From: Deltaproteobacteria bacterium
GTDB lineage: Bacteria; Desulfobacterota; Desulfobacteria; Desulfobacterales; ETH-SRB1
NCBI GenBank assembly: GCA_019314185.1
Contig: JAFCZU010000066.1
Span: forward strand, 1 to 11,023
DNA: 11,023 nucleotides
Direction: 5' to 3'
Positions 1 through 7,260 of this stretch are shown in pieces. Positions within the stretch are counted from its first letter, which is position 1. The number at the start of each line of letters is the position of its first letter. Both the position numbers and the translations under genes were made by a program. The notes under the pieces were generated by a model. The model saw only the letters and a program-made list of their open reading frames with translations. It ran no database searches and was not told where the DNA came from.

Positions 1-183
1 TCTGTTTATTTTTCTCCTGATCAACATTGTATCTCTGGTCAGAATTACACGCCCGCTATGAAAAGCTCTTTCTGAAATTTCATTATCCGATATTTCTGAG
101 AAATATTCAACATCACATCCTATTATCCGCATCCATTTTGCGAGTCTTCCAAGCATGGCATCGGCAATAAAGATTTTTTCCAT
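1..183 (-). CDS. Mut7-C (PIN-like) RNase domain protein, N-terminal part, cut by the window edge
   Basis: Reading the minus strand from an ATG at 183 gives 61 uninterrupted codons to the window edge, so only the N-terminus is present. The protein begins MEKIFIADAMLGRLAKWMRI, followed by CDVEYFSEISDNEI and GRVILTRDT. This is the typical opening of Mut7-C domain proteins (a PIN-like fold named after the C-terminus of nematode Mut-7): an early aspartate (D8) in a DxMLGRLAKWMR block, then a V-I-L-T-R-D motif (D51). In the family these acidic residues are thought to line a nuclease site, and many members carry a zinc ribbon further on, which cannot be seen here. A GGCGAG stretch about 7 bases before the ATG can serve as a ribosome binding site. 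The gene is divergent from everything else in the window and probably functionally unrelated. Family assignment is by motif recognition; RNA cleavage is inferred. Confidence 0.8.
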   Translation of the reverse strand, partial: MEKIFIADAMLGRLAKWMRIIGCDVEYFSEISDNEISERAFHSGRVILTRDTMLIRRKINR

Positions 184-277
184 AGCTTTACTCGCCTTTT
201 TTCCGTTCCTTTTATGGTTAAACCGACCGCGGATATATTTTTAATAAGCTAAACTGTTACGAGTTTGTAAATTTCTG

Positions 278-452
278 GTAACTACTCAGGTGGATAGGCT
301 GAAGGCTAAAGGCTTTTAGGGAAAAGACTCACAAAACCCACAAAACCTAATAATAGCATAGCCATTCAAGTATACTATCCACAAATACGGCTTTTGATGT
401 TGGAGAGATATCAATATCCTTCAGCCTTCAGGCTAATAACCTGAGCAGTTAC
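278..452. repeat. Imperfect inverted-repeat element, about 175 bp
   Basis: The two ends are inverted copies: GTAACTACTCAGGT at 278-291 and ACCTGAGCAGTTAC at 439-452 match at 13 of 14 positions when one is reverse-complemented. Just inside, GGCTGAAGG (297-305) pairs perfectly with CCTTCAGCC (418-426). The interior is AT-rich and has no convincing gene. No target duplication was found at the ends. It resembles the small non-coding repeat elements scattered between genes in many environmental bacteria. Whether it is a MITE, an extragenic palindromic element or a transcribed hairpin cannot be decided from one copy. Confidence 0.55.
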
Positions 453-460
453 TTTATATC

Positions 461-503
461 TTATATTTATGCCATTTATATAATTACAGGCAAGAGATAT
501 TTT
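461..503 (+). repeat. 43-bp direct repeat, left copy
   Basis: The 43 bases starting TTATATTTATGCCATTTATA and ending in GAGATATTTT recur exactly at 10912-10954 in the same orientation. Flanking bases differ on both sides. The two copies bracket the MITE-like element, the RHS gene and the glucan cassette. This could be a dispersed genomic repeat or a trace of duplication or integration. Confidence 0.8.
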
Positions 504-561
504 GACGGCTTTGTAAAAAATATCCCTTCCAACGACCAAAATATCCATATCTTTTTTAGGC

Positions 562-571
562 GGTGGATTTT
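562..571 (+). repeat. Target-site duplication, left copy (GGTGGATTTT)
   Basis: The ten bases GGTGGATTTT directly abut the left end of the 154-bp inverted-repeat element. The same ten bases follow its right end, which is the signature of a transposition event. Confidence 0.75.
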
Positions 572-725
572 CAGGGCAATTGCATCAAAATTTTAGACCT
601 TTAAAAATCAAATAGTTACGTAATGCAGCGAGCAGCTTATCGGTGCTTATTTTTGAAACGGTATTTGCAACCTATTGATTTATTTAGAATCAAAAATTAT
701 ACCAAATTTTGATGCAATCGCCCTG
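572..725. mobile_element. MITE-like element, 154 bp, with 22-bp terminal inverted repeats
   Basis: The left end (572-593, beginning CAGGGCAATTGCATC) and the right end (704-725, ending GATGCAATCGCCCTG) are inverted copies over 22 bp with one mismatch (A/G at the seventh base). The element is flanked exactly by a 10-bp direct repeat, GGTGGATTTT. It is far too short for a transposase and its interior is AT-rich with no useful ORF, so it would need an enzyme supplied in trans. Ends starting CAGGG and a duplication of 8-10 bp are compatible with the ISAs1 family, the family that includes the H-repeats found beside enterobacterial rhs genes. That assignment is from memory of family traits and is tentative. 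It lies about 260 bp upstream of the RHS gene. Confidence 0.8.
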
Positions 726-735
726 GGTGGATTTT
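726..735 (+). repeat. Target-site duplication, right copy (GGTGGATTTT)
   Basis: This is an exact copy of the ten bases at 562-571, starting at the base after the right terminal inverted repeat. Deleting 572-735 would restore a continuous pre-insertion sequence. Confidence 0.75.
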
Positions 736-966
736 GGAAAAGCCTTGACTTTGTATGGCTCTTGTGCTTTGGAAAAAAGGGGAAAATATATCCATAGAAG
801 CTTGAACCTCGCCGCACTCCGAAATCTCTCGGAATCTCTTCATCTGGCTCATATCAGGTTTGCTGTTTCTTTAGTGGGAGGGTAAGCACTTTTTGTGATG
901 CAGGCATTATGAATCATGAATCAGGCTTCTTCGAAATAAGGAATCCGCACAGCAATATTCTTGCGT
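736..966. other. Leader region upstream of the RHS gene; no gene seen
   Basis: No credible ORF was found on either strand between the MITE-like element and the RHS ribosome binding site. A TTGACT at 745-750 could be a -35 element, but the sequence 17 bases downstream (TTTGGA) is a poor -10, so no promoter is called. No riboswitch-like conserved core or strong intrinsic hairpin was recognised. Confidence 0.35.
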
Positions 967-973
967 AAGGGGG
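967..973 (+). promoter_or_regulatory. Ribosome binding site of the RHS gene
   Basis: AAGGGGG lies nine bases before the ATG at 983 and is close to the AAGGAGG consensus. It supports this start, which is also directly followed by a signal peptide. Confidence 0.7.
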
Positions 974-982
974 TACTGAACT

Positions 983-3900
983 ATGAGCAGGCCAAAGAAT
1001 TTTGGGCACGGATGTTTTCTGATCGTATTACCTCTGTTCTTTATCATTTCTTTTCACTATCTCATCCCATTTGAGGCAAATGCCCTAACCGTTGATTCTT
1101 CAGTTGTACAGTTCAATACAAAGAACGAGAACAGAGACAAATTCAATATAAGGGGAACAGCTGAAGACCTTTCCCTTGAAGATGCTGACGCGGTGACTCT
1201 TGAATTCGGAACATTCTCACAGACCATCCCTTTAGAGAGTTTTTTTAAACTTGGGCCGAGGTTCATCTATATGGGAGGCTGGGGGGAATCCGGCATTTCT
1301 TGGTTTTTTATTAACACAAGAGGGGGCACGTTTAGCGCTACGGCAAAAAGACTAAACCTTTCAGGTATTGCAAATCCTGTTGAAGTCCAGATGACAGCCG
1401 GCTCTTTTGAGGGCTGCAAAATGCTGCAGTTCAGAGAGAAAAAACGTCAATTGTGGTTTAATAAACGCAAGGATGAACAGTTCGCTTGTGGTGGTCCGCC
1501 TGAAATAGGTCAAGTGGCTTCTAGCGTTTTTTCTGACGAGGATGCTGTCCATCCGACAGGAAGTATGGTGAGGATTGATGTAGAGGAATCCTCCAGAGAA
1601 GCGGATATCGTTAGCGGAACAATACGCATCACGTCTGCTTCTCAGGGTTATGATTCGGGTATCCAGGAACTAATGTTTGGTTCTATTTTTTATCTCTGGG
1701 ATACCACGGGCCTCAACCCGGCGTCTGATTATCTCGTTGTGGTCACTCTCGAAGATGTAAGTGGACAGACAACCACGGATGACTCTCTGGTCGTAACCCT
1801 GGCACCGAATCCGCCTGTCATCAATAAGCTGGTCAGCGATCTGGATATCAGCGTTCCGGCTCGTGGATTCCCGGTCAATATAACCAGGACTTACCTCCTT
1901 GACTCCACTTTTGACGGCCCACTGGGTTATGGATGGTCGCATACGTACAGGATGCGAATCGTTGAAACGTCGACCAATATCGTCAGGTCCTTACAGCTAA
2001 TCCGAATCGATGGAGTCGTTCAAGTCTTTAATGCTGATGGCACTGGTTCTTATTTCACCCCCAATTATGACGGTACTTACCAATCACCTATGGGAGACTT
2101 TCGAACTCTGACCAAAGCAGCGGACAGCAGTTATCAGCTTCAGGGAAAATACGGTACACGTTTTAATTTTGATGTAGCAGGAAAACTGACTAGTATAGAA
2201 GACAGAAACGGAAATACTCAAACTCTCAGCTATGATAATCAGGGAAGGCTCATAACCATTACTGACTCTTCCAGACAGGATACAACATTTGCCTATGACG
2301 CGAATAGCCGAATCACTTCCATTACCGACCCTACCGGTCGAATCGTTACTTATGGATACGCCGGTGCCGGAAACTTAACATCCGTAACCAATAACGGCGG
2401 GTTCACCACCACCTATTCCTATGATGCCAACCGCAATCTGACCACCATTACCGACCCGGCCGGTAACCGAACCTTCTTTACTGCCGATGCAGAAGACCGC
2501 CTGGCATCAGTAACTGGTGAAAATGGGGAAAACAGCGTCACATTTCAGTATAGCGTACCGGCATCGGACCAAATGACCGTTACCGACGCATTGGGCAATC
2601 AAACCGTTTTGACTTATGACAACTATGCCTCGGTCACCCAGGTCGTTGATCCAGAGGGCAATACCACACAGATGACCTATGACGGCAATCTCAATCTGAC
2701 CAGCATGGCCGATGCCAATAGCGGCCAAACCAACCTTACCTATGACAACCGGGGCAATCTCTTGACTGCGACTGACGTCCAGGGGAATGTCACCACTCTG
2801 ACTTATGAAGCCGCCTTCAATCAGGTCACGAGTCTCACAGATGCAAAAGGCAATACCACAAGTTTCAGTTTTGATGGCAGCGGAAACCTTGTGACGACGA
2901 CCTATCCAAATGGCTCCAGTGAAACATTTACCTATGACAGCATCGGGAGTCTCCTTAGCAAGACCGACCGGAAAAACCAGACCATAACTTTTAGCTACAA
3001 TTTTGCAGGCATGCTCACACAGAAATCCTTTCCCGATGGCTCTTCAGACACCTTCGATTACAACAATTCCGGAAACCTCGTCAGCGCCTCAGATGAAAAC
3101 GGTACCATCAGCTTGGTTTACGATAGTCTGGACAGGCTCACCCAGGTTGGATACCCCGGAGGTGAGGTCGTCTCTTACGCCTATGATGCAGTCGGCAACC
3201 GGACCCAGCTCACATACCCTGACGGAATGACACTCGATTATACCTATGATGCACTCAATCGGCTAACCCGGATCAGCGACTCAGGCCAAACTGTTGCGAG
3301 CTATGCCTACGATGCTTTGAGCCGGGTCACCCGCCGCGATCTTCAAAACGGCACCTTCAGCACATACAGCTATAACAACTCCAACCAACTATTGGCCCGC
3401 ATAAACCGAAAATCAACTTCGGAGATCATTTCAAGTTTTGCCTATACTTATGACAATGTTGGCAACCGGTTGACCATGACAACCCTGACGGGCACAACGC
3501 AATACACCTATGATGCCATCAACCAGTTAATCGGTGTCGTGCTGCCGGACAGCTCCGCGACCAATTACAACCTGGATGAGTCGGGCAACCGCATCTCGGT
3601 TACCGATACAAGCGGTGTTATAAATTACACCACGAACAATCTCAACCAATACACAAATGTTGACGGTGACACCTATTCTTATGATGCCAACGGCAACATG
3701 ACCGAAAAAGCCGCATCCTCGGAGACCACAATCTATACATACGACTATGAAAACCGGCTCATTCAGGTGGACACGCCTACCGAAACTGTGACCTATACCT
3801 ATGATTCCTTTGGACGAAGAACATCAAAGACTACCTCAACAGGCACCACGAATTATATCCATGACGGCTTCCGGGTGCTCATGGAAAAGGATGGTGCCGG

Positions 3901-6900
3901 TATTGTTCAGGCGACCTATACCCACGGAATCGGCATTGATGAAGTCCTTGTCATGGAACGAGGAAGCACGGACTATTTCTACAGTCAGGATGGATTGGGG
4001 AGCGTAAGCGATCTGACCGATTCAGGCGAGAATGTAATTGAGTCCTATCCATATGATGCCTACGGAATGCCGAGTAATCTAAGTTCCGTGGGAAATCCAT
4101 ATTTATTTACGGGTAGAGAGTATGAATCAGAGACAGGATTGTATTATTACAGGGCGAGATATTACAAACCTCAAGTAGGAAGATTTATTTCAACAGATCC
4201 TATTGGATTTGTAGGGGGGAATAATTTTTACAGTTATGCAAGAAATAATCCAATAAATATAACAGATCCTTCAGGGGAGATAGCTTGGTTTTATTGGTTA
4301 ACTACAGCCGCATATTGGCTTGCTCAGAACTGGGATACCTTAAATATCTTGTGGGATTTTGCTGGAACAATCCCAGACATATATGAATCTGAGATGCAGC
4401 GTAATTTTCCTGAGCCTCTGCCACCAAACAACGTTCCTCTTCCAAGCGAAAACGGTTCTGGCGATGGCGGATCCGCCGGCGATGGCGGTGACACGGATGG
4501 CGACGGCATCCCAGATGATCGAGATCCTGATGATGACAATGACGGGATCCCCGATGAACAGGATCCGGATCCAAATAATCCTCCCCCAGATTGCGGTACC
4601 GATAACACTTGCGCCGGTGATCCCACATTCATTCAGATCTCGAAACGATCTGCGGGGCCATCCCGAAATCTCGTTACCAGACTCTTTCACAAGGAAACTA
4701 CCGTTTCTTCCTACGGCCTGACAGCCAAGATCGAGGTCCCCTACCAGGATTCGCTGGTCCGCGGGAATGTCCCTGTTTTTGGCCTCGCTTACGGCAAAAA
4801 CTTCAAAGAATACCGTGTGGAATATGGAGAGGGAAGAGACCCTGCGGAGTGGATCACGGTTGCCGCATCCTCCATCCCTCAGGCAATAGAAGTCAATCCG
4901 TCTGACCTGGACGACTCCTATGATTTGACCATTCATGGCAACCTCGCCACATGGGATACAGGACTCAAGAACTACGTCTACCTCCCTTCACATCCCAAAG
5001 ACCATCCCGTGAACCTAAAAGGAACCTACACCGTGAGAGTCGTGGTGACCGGAAAAGACGACAGCACGATTGAGGACAGAGTAACTGTCCAAGTTGCCAA
5101 TGTAATCCCCAACGCATGGGGCGGTCAGGCCACGAGCAAAGACGGACTAGTCGTTCTCGCTTTGCCGGAGCAAGCTATTATGGATTCGTTCCGATTGATA
5201 CTGATCGAAGCTGCCAACAATGAACAGGTTGATTCGCCGTCGGAGCGGCAGGTTATCGGCAACATTTATAAAGTCAGAGAGCCGGGTGAGCAATTTACCA
5301 AAGAGGCTTTGTTACAGATGGCCTATGAAAAAGAAGAAATCGGCGATGCACTCCTGAACCAACTGGGAATCTATGGCTACAATTTAAAAACCAAAGAGTG
5401 GGAATATATAGATTCAAAAAGAGATGACCAAGATAATTTTGTGTTTGCCAAAGTGCGAAAACTTCACGCTTATTATGCATTGATGGCGAGCAACCTAACC
5501 AGTGAAGGGTCTGGCGAGGCGCCGGTATTCCAAGAGGGATCGCACATTCAGCAGGCCAGCACTATTCCGGGATATGGCCACACCCTTGTAAGAAATACAT
5601 TTGAAGACGGTTTAGGGGAGTGGTCGAATCGTGACAATGAGGTGGGCGCCACAGTAACACTGGATAATTCAGCCACATTCGACGGAACCCGCGCCGCAAA
5701 GATTACCAATACCCATGTGGGTGGTAATTTTGCGGTCAATACGATAACGACGCCCTTCGATGTAAGAGAGTATCCATTGGTTCAGTTCGATTACCGTATT
5801 CCGCCGGAAGTAAAGACCAATATTTTAGTAAAGGTCTCAGGGCGTTGGTATGATATCGGTTTTACCGATGATCCGAAAGAGTTAAAAGATAGACGGGTTA
5901 ACATCTCCCATATCGGTGATATCGATGATATTGTGGCAGATGACCAGTGGCATGCGGCGCGGTTTAACCTGTATGATATGCTGAGAACAAAGACCGGCAA
6001 CACCCGTGTTGAGGCAATTATCATGGCTGACTGGGATGTTGGAGGCTATATGAAGTTGCAATTCGGGAAAAATGCCAAAGATGCCACCTATTATATAGAT
6101 AATTTTACCATCAACCGGGAGGTCATTGCAGGCCTGAGGATAGACAGTGATATCCTCATAGTTGACAACTTCAACCAAAAGAAAGCAACCAATGCGTTGG
6201 GTGGGGCCACGACCATCTTTTCTGATGGTAGAAAGGAGCGCTTGGAAACCACCTTCAGCGAAAAAGATGCTGTCGGAAAAGGCCATGCGCTTGCACTCTC
6301 CTATGACGTCTCCGACCCTGGGAGCTATGCTGGGTATGTGACAGGCTTGCAGAATCTGGACTTACGCGATTATCAATCTATAACCTTTTTTGTTAAGGGG
6401 GCTGAGGTTGGTCAGGACCTTCAGGTTGGCTTGAAAGATGCCTCAGACCATGAAAGTAAGGTGCTATTAAGTCATTATTTACCAGGGAAAATGGAAACGA
6501 CTTGGCAGAAAGTCACAATCCCGCTTGTTGCGTTTTCACGTGTCCTGGGTTGGGGAAAACTGAAAAACCTCAGTTTCTCTGTCGAAAACAGGCTTCATGG
6601 CAAAGGAGTACTTTTTGTGGATAACGTTGAATTCCAAAAGGAGATAAAGTCCTTCACGGTGGATAACTTCGAGAGGCTCGACAGAAGAAATTCGGTGGGA
6701 AGAGAGCAGTACACATTTGTTAGTGGCGCTGCTGCTATTAATGGACAGCATGCTAAAGGATCTCCTAATGGAATATATCGCCTATCTTATGGAGGCAATA
6801 TTGGCACTATCAATGCGTACGCCAGTGATCTCAAATCCTACGCTGGATGGACTACCAAGCTATGTGGCATAGACTGTTCGCAATGTGGCACACTATCCTT

Positions 6901-7156
6901 CCGCATCAGGGGAGCCAAAGGGGGAGAAAATTCCAGCCTCTATCTGGCCGACGGAAATTTCAGATGGGGCGTAGACGTAGCAAAATACGCCAAGGTAACC
7001 ACTTCCTGGCAAAGAGTTATCATTCCACTACGTGAGTTTGCAGACTATGGGGCAGATCTTACGCATCTTGCAGAGTTGCAGTTTGTGTTTGAAGGGGAAA
7101 AGATGTCTGGCACAATTTATTTGGATGACATTTGTTTTGGTCATGAAGGCAATTGA
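983..7156 (+). CDS. Giant exported RHS/YD-repeat protein with TSP3 linker and three C-terminal carbohydrate-binding-like modules
   Basis: A 2057-residue protein, probably displayed on or released from the cell surface. Order: signal peptide (1-34, hydrophobic core CFLIVLPLFFIISF, likely cut after ANA); a beta-rich domain (about 37-165); an Ig-like region (about 170-277); an RHS N-terminal region of DUF6531 type (from about 279, with DLDISVPARGFPV and GYGWSHTY); about 28 YD units (about 388-1000); an RHS core (about 1003-1098, with RYYKPQVGRFISTDPIGF around 1067 and ending DPSGE at 1095-1099). After the core come a hydrophobic stretch, an acidic Gly/Asp linker with two TSP3-like calcium-binding units (1170-1199), beta-rich domains (about 1205-1500) and three jelly-roll modules (about 1539-1714, 1724-1888, 1891-2053). 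Modules 2 and 3 carry TTWQKVTIPL and TSWQRVIIPL and end in FVDNVEF and YLDDICF, as in CBM11/CBM30/CIA30-type folds. The RHS shell of known homologues encloses the post-core region; here that region is about 960 residues of binding-type domains with no recognised toxin. The adjacent glucan genes suggest a glycan ligand, which is inference. Confidence 0.93.
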   Translation: MSRPKNFGHGCFLIVLPLFFIISFHYLIPFEANALTVDSSVVQFNTKNENRDKFNIRGTAEDLSLEDADAVTLEFGTFSQTIPLESFFKLGPRFIYMGGWGESGISWFFINTRGGTFSATAKRLNLSGIANPVEVQMTAGSFEGCKMLQFREKKRQLWFNKRKDEQFACGGPPEIGQVASSVFSDEDAVHPTGSMVRIDVEESSREADIVSGTIRITSASQGYDSGIQELMFGSIFYLWDTTGLNPASDYLVVVTLEDVSGQTTTDDSLVVTLAPNPPVINKLVSDLDISVPARGFPVNITRTYLLDSTFDGPLGYGWSHTYRMRIVETSTNIVRSLQLIRIDGVVQVFNADGTGSYFTPNYDGTYQSPMGDFRTLTKAADSSYQLQGKYGTRFNFDVAGKLTSIEDRNGNTQTLSYDNQGRLITITDSSRQDTTFAYDANSRITSITDPTGRIVTYGYAGAGNLTSVTNNGGFTTTYSYDANRNLTTITDPAGNRTFFTADAEDRLASVTGENGENSVTFQYSVPASDQMTVTDALGNQTVLTYDNYASVTQVVDPEGNTTQMTYDGNLNLTSMADANSGQTNLTYDNRGNLLTATDVQGNVTTLTYEAAFNQVTSLTDAKGNTTSFSFDGSGNLVTTTYPNGSSETFTYDSIGSLLSKTDRKNQTITFSYNFAGMLTQKSFPDGSSDTFDYNNSGNLVSASDENGTISLVYDSLDRLTQVGYPGGEVVSYAYDAVGNRTQLTYPDGMTLDYTYDALNRLTRISDSGQTVASYAYDALSRVTRRDLQNGTFSTYSYNNSNQLLARINRKSTSEIISSFAYTYDNVGNRLTMTTLTGTTQYTYDAINQLIGVVLPDSSATNYNLDESGNRISVTDTSGVINYTTNNLNQYTNVDGDTYSYDANGNMTEKAASSETTIYTYDYENRLIQVDTPTETVTYTYDSFGRRTSKTTSTGTTNYIHDGFRVLMEKDGAGIVQATYTHGIGIDEVLVMERGSTDYFYSQDGLGSVSDLTDSGENVIESYPYDAYGMPSNLSSVGNPYLFTGREYESETGLYYYRARYYKPQVGRFISTDPIGFVGGNNFYSYARNNPINITDPSGEIAWFYWLTTAAYWLAQNWDTLNILWDFAGTIPDIYESEMQRNFPEPLPPNNVPLPSENGSGDGGSAGDGGDTDGDGIPDDRDPDDDNDGIPDEQDPDPNNPPPDCGTDNTCAGDPTFIQISKRSAGPSRNLVTRLFHKETTVSSYGLTAKIEVPYQDSLVRGNVPVFGLAYGKNFKEYRVEYGEGRDPAEWITVAASSIPQAIEVNPSDLDDSYDLTIHGNLATWDTGLKNYVYLPSHPKDHPVNLKGTYTVRVVVTGKDDSTIEDRVTVQVANVIPNAWGGQATSKDGLVVLALPEQAIMDSFRLILIEAANNEQVDSPSERQVIGNIYKVREPGEQFTKEALLQMAYEKEEIGDALLNQLGIYGYNLKTKEWEYIDSKRDDQDNFVFAKVRKLHAYYALMASNLTSEGSGEAPVFQEGSHIQQASTIPGYGHTLVRNTFEDGLGEWSNRDNEVGATVTLDNSATFDGTRAAKITNTHVGGNFAVNTITTPFDVREYPLVQFDYRIPPEVKTNILVKVSGRWYDIGFTDDPKELKDRRVNISHIGDIDDIVADDQWHAARFNLYDMLRTKTGNTRVEAIIMADWDVGGYMKLQFGKNAKDATYYIDNFTINREVIAGLRIDSDILIVDNFNQKKATNALGGATTIFSDGRKERLETTFSEKDAVGKGHALALSYDVSDPGSYAGYVTGLQNLDLRDYQSITFFVKGAEVGQDLQVGLKDASDHESKVLLSHYLPGKMETTWQKVTIPLVAFSRVLGWGKLKNLSFSVENRLHGKGVLFVDNVEFQKEIKSFTVDNFERLDRRNSVGREQYTFVSGAAAINGQHAKGSPNGIYRLSYGGNIGTINAYASDLKSYAGWTTKLCGIDCSQCGTLSFRIRGAKGGENSSLYLADGNFRWGVDVAKYAKVTTSWQRVIIPLREFADYGADLTHLAELQFVFEGEKMSGTIYLDDICFGHEGN
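2144..3940 (+). repeat. YD-repeat coding block (about 28 degenerate units)
   Basis: Within the RHS gene, units of roughly 20 residues recur, with centres such as LSYDNQGRLITITD, YSYDANRNLTTITD, NLTYDNRGNLLTATD, DYTYDALNRLTRISD and IYTYDYENRLIQVDT. At DNA level they share short near-identical words such as ACCTATGATGCC, so the block could recombine within itself. In solved RHS and teneurin structures such repeats form a spiralling beta-sheet shell. The count is by eye and includes degenerate units, for example those lacking the YD pair. Confidence 0.85.
4490..4579 (+). other. Thrombospondin type-3-like calcium-binding linker (residues 1170-1199 of the RHS protein)
   Basis: The segment encodes DTDGDGIPDDRDP followed by DDDNDGIPDEQDP: two DxDxDGxxD units that match the TSP3 calcium-binding repeat. 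A Gly/Ser/Asp-rich spacer precedes it and a Pro/Asn-rich one follows, then a Cys pair (CGTDNTC). Such units often act as rigid calcium-dependent spacers in exported bacterial proteins. Here they separate the RHS shell from the C-terminal beta-rich and binding-like domains. Confidence 0.8.
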
Positions 7157-7260
7157 ATGAATGTCTGTAGCCTTATCTTAAGCCCGGAAAACTAGCCAGA
7201 GCATGTTACACGTTCTTCTGGAGTGAGTGCTGTATCAGGACGACGTATAGACGGTGGTGC

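Noticed and set aside
411..548. Minus-strand 45-codon ORF starting MDILVVGRDIFYKAVKIS through the left 43-bp repeat
   Set aside because: It has no ribosome site, lies within repeat DNA, and its second half is the reverse of repeat sequence. The MDILVV start recalls nucleotidyltransferases, but there is too little to call a gene.
745..773. Possible sigma-70 promoter (TTGACT) or sigma-54 site (TGGCTC...GC) before the RHS gene
   Set aside because: The -10 at the proper distance is poor (TTTGGA), and the GG to GC spacing is wrong for sigma-54.
2144..3940. Periodic short DNA words that could suggest a CRISPR or minisatellite array
   Set aside because: The periodicity follows the YD protein repeats in one open frame. 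Units are degenerate, without constant repeats or spacers.
4302..4936. Several long ORFs antisense to, or in another frame of, the RHS linker region
   Set aside because: They are shadows of the Gly/Asp-rich coding frame. The compositions are unnatural and there are no ribosome sites.
7157..7260. Terminator or promoter in the gap between the RHS and GH17 genes
   Set aside because: No stable hairpin with a T run and no convincing -35/-10 pair was found, so nothing is called.
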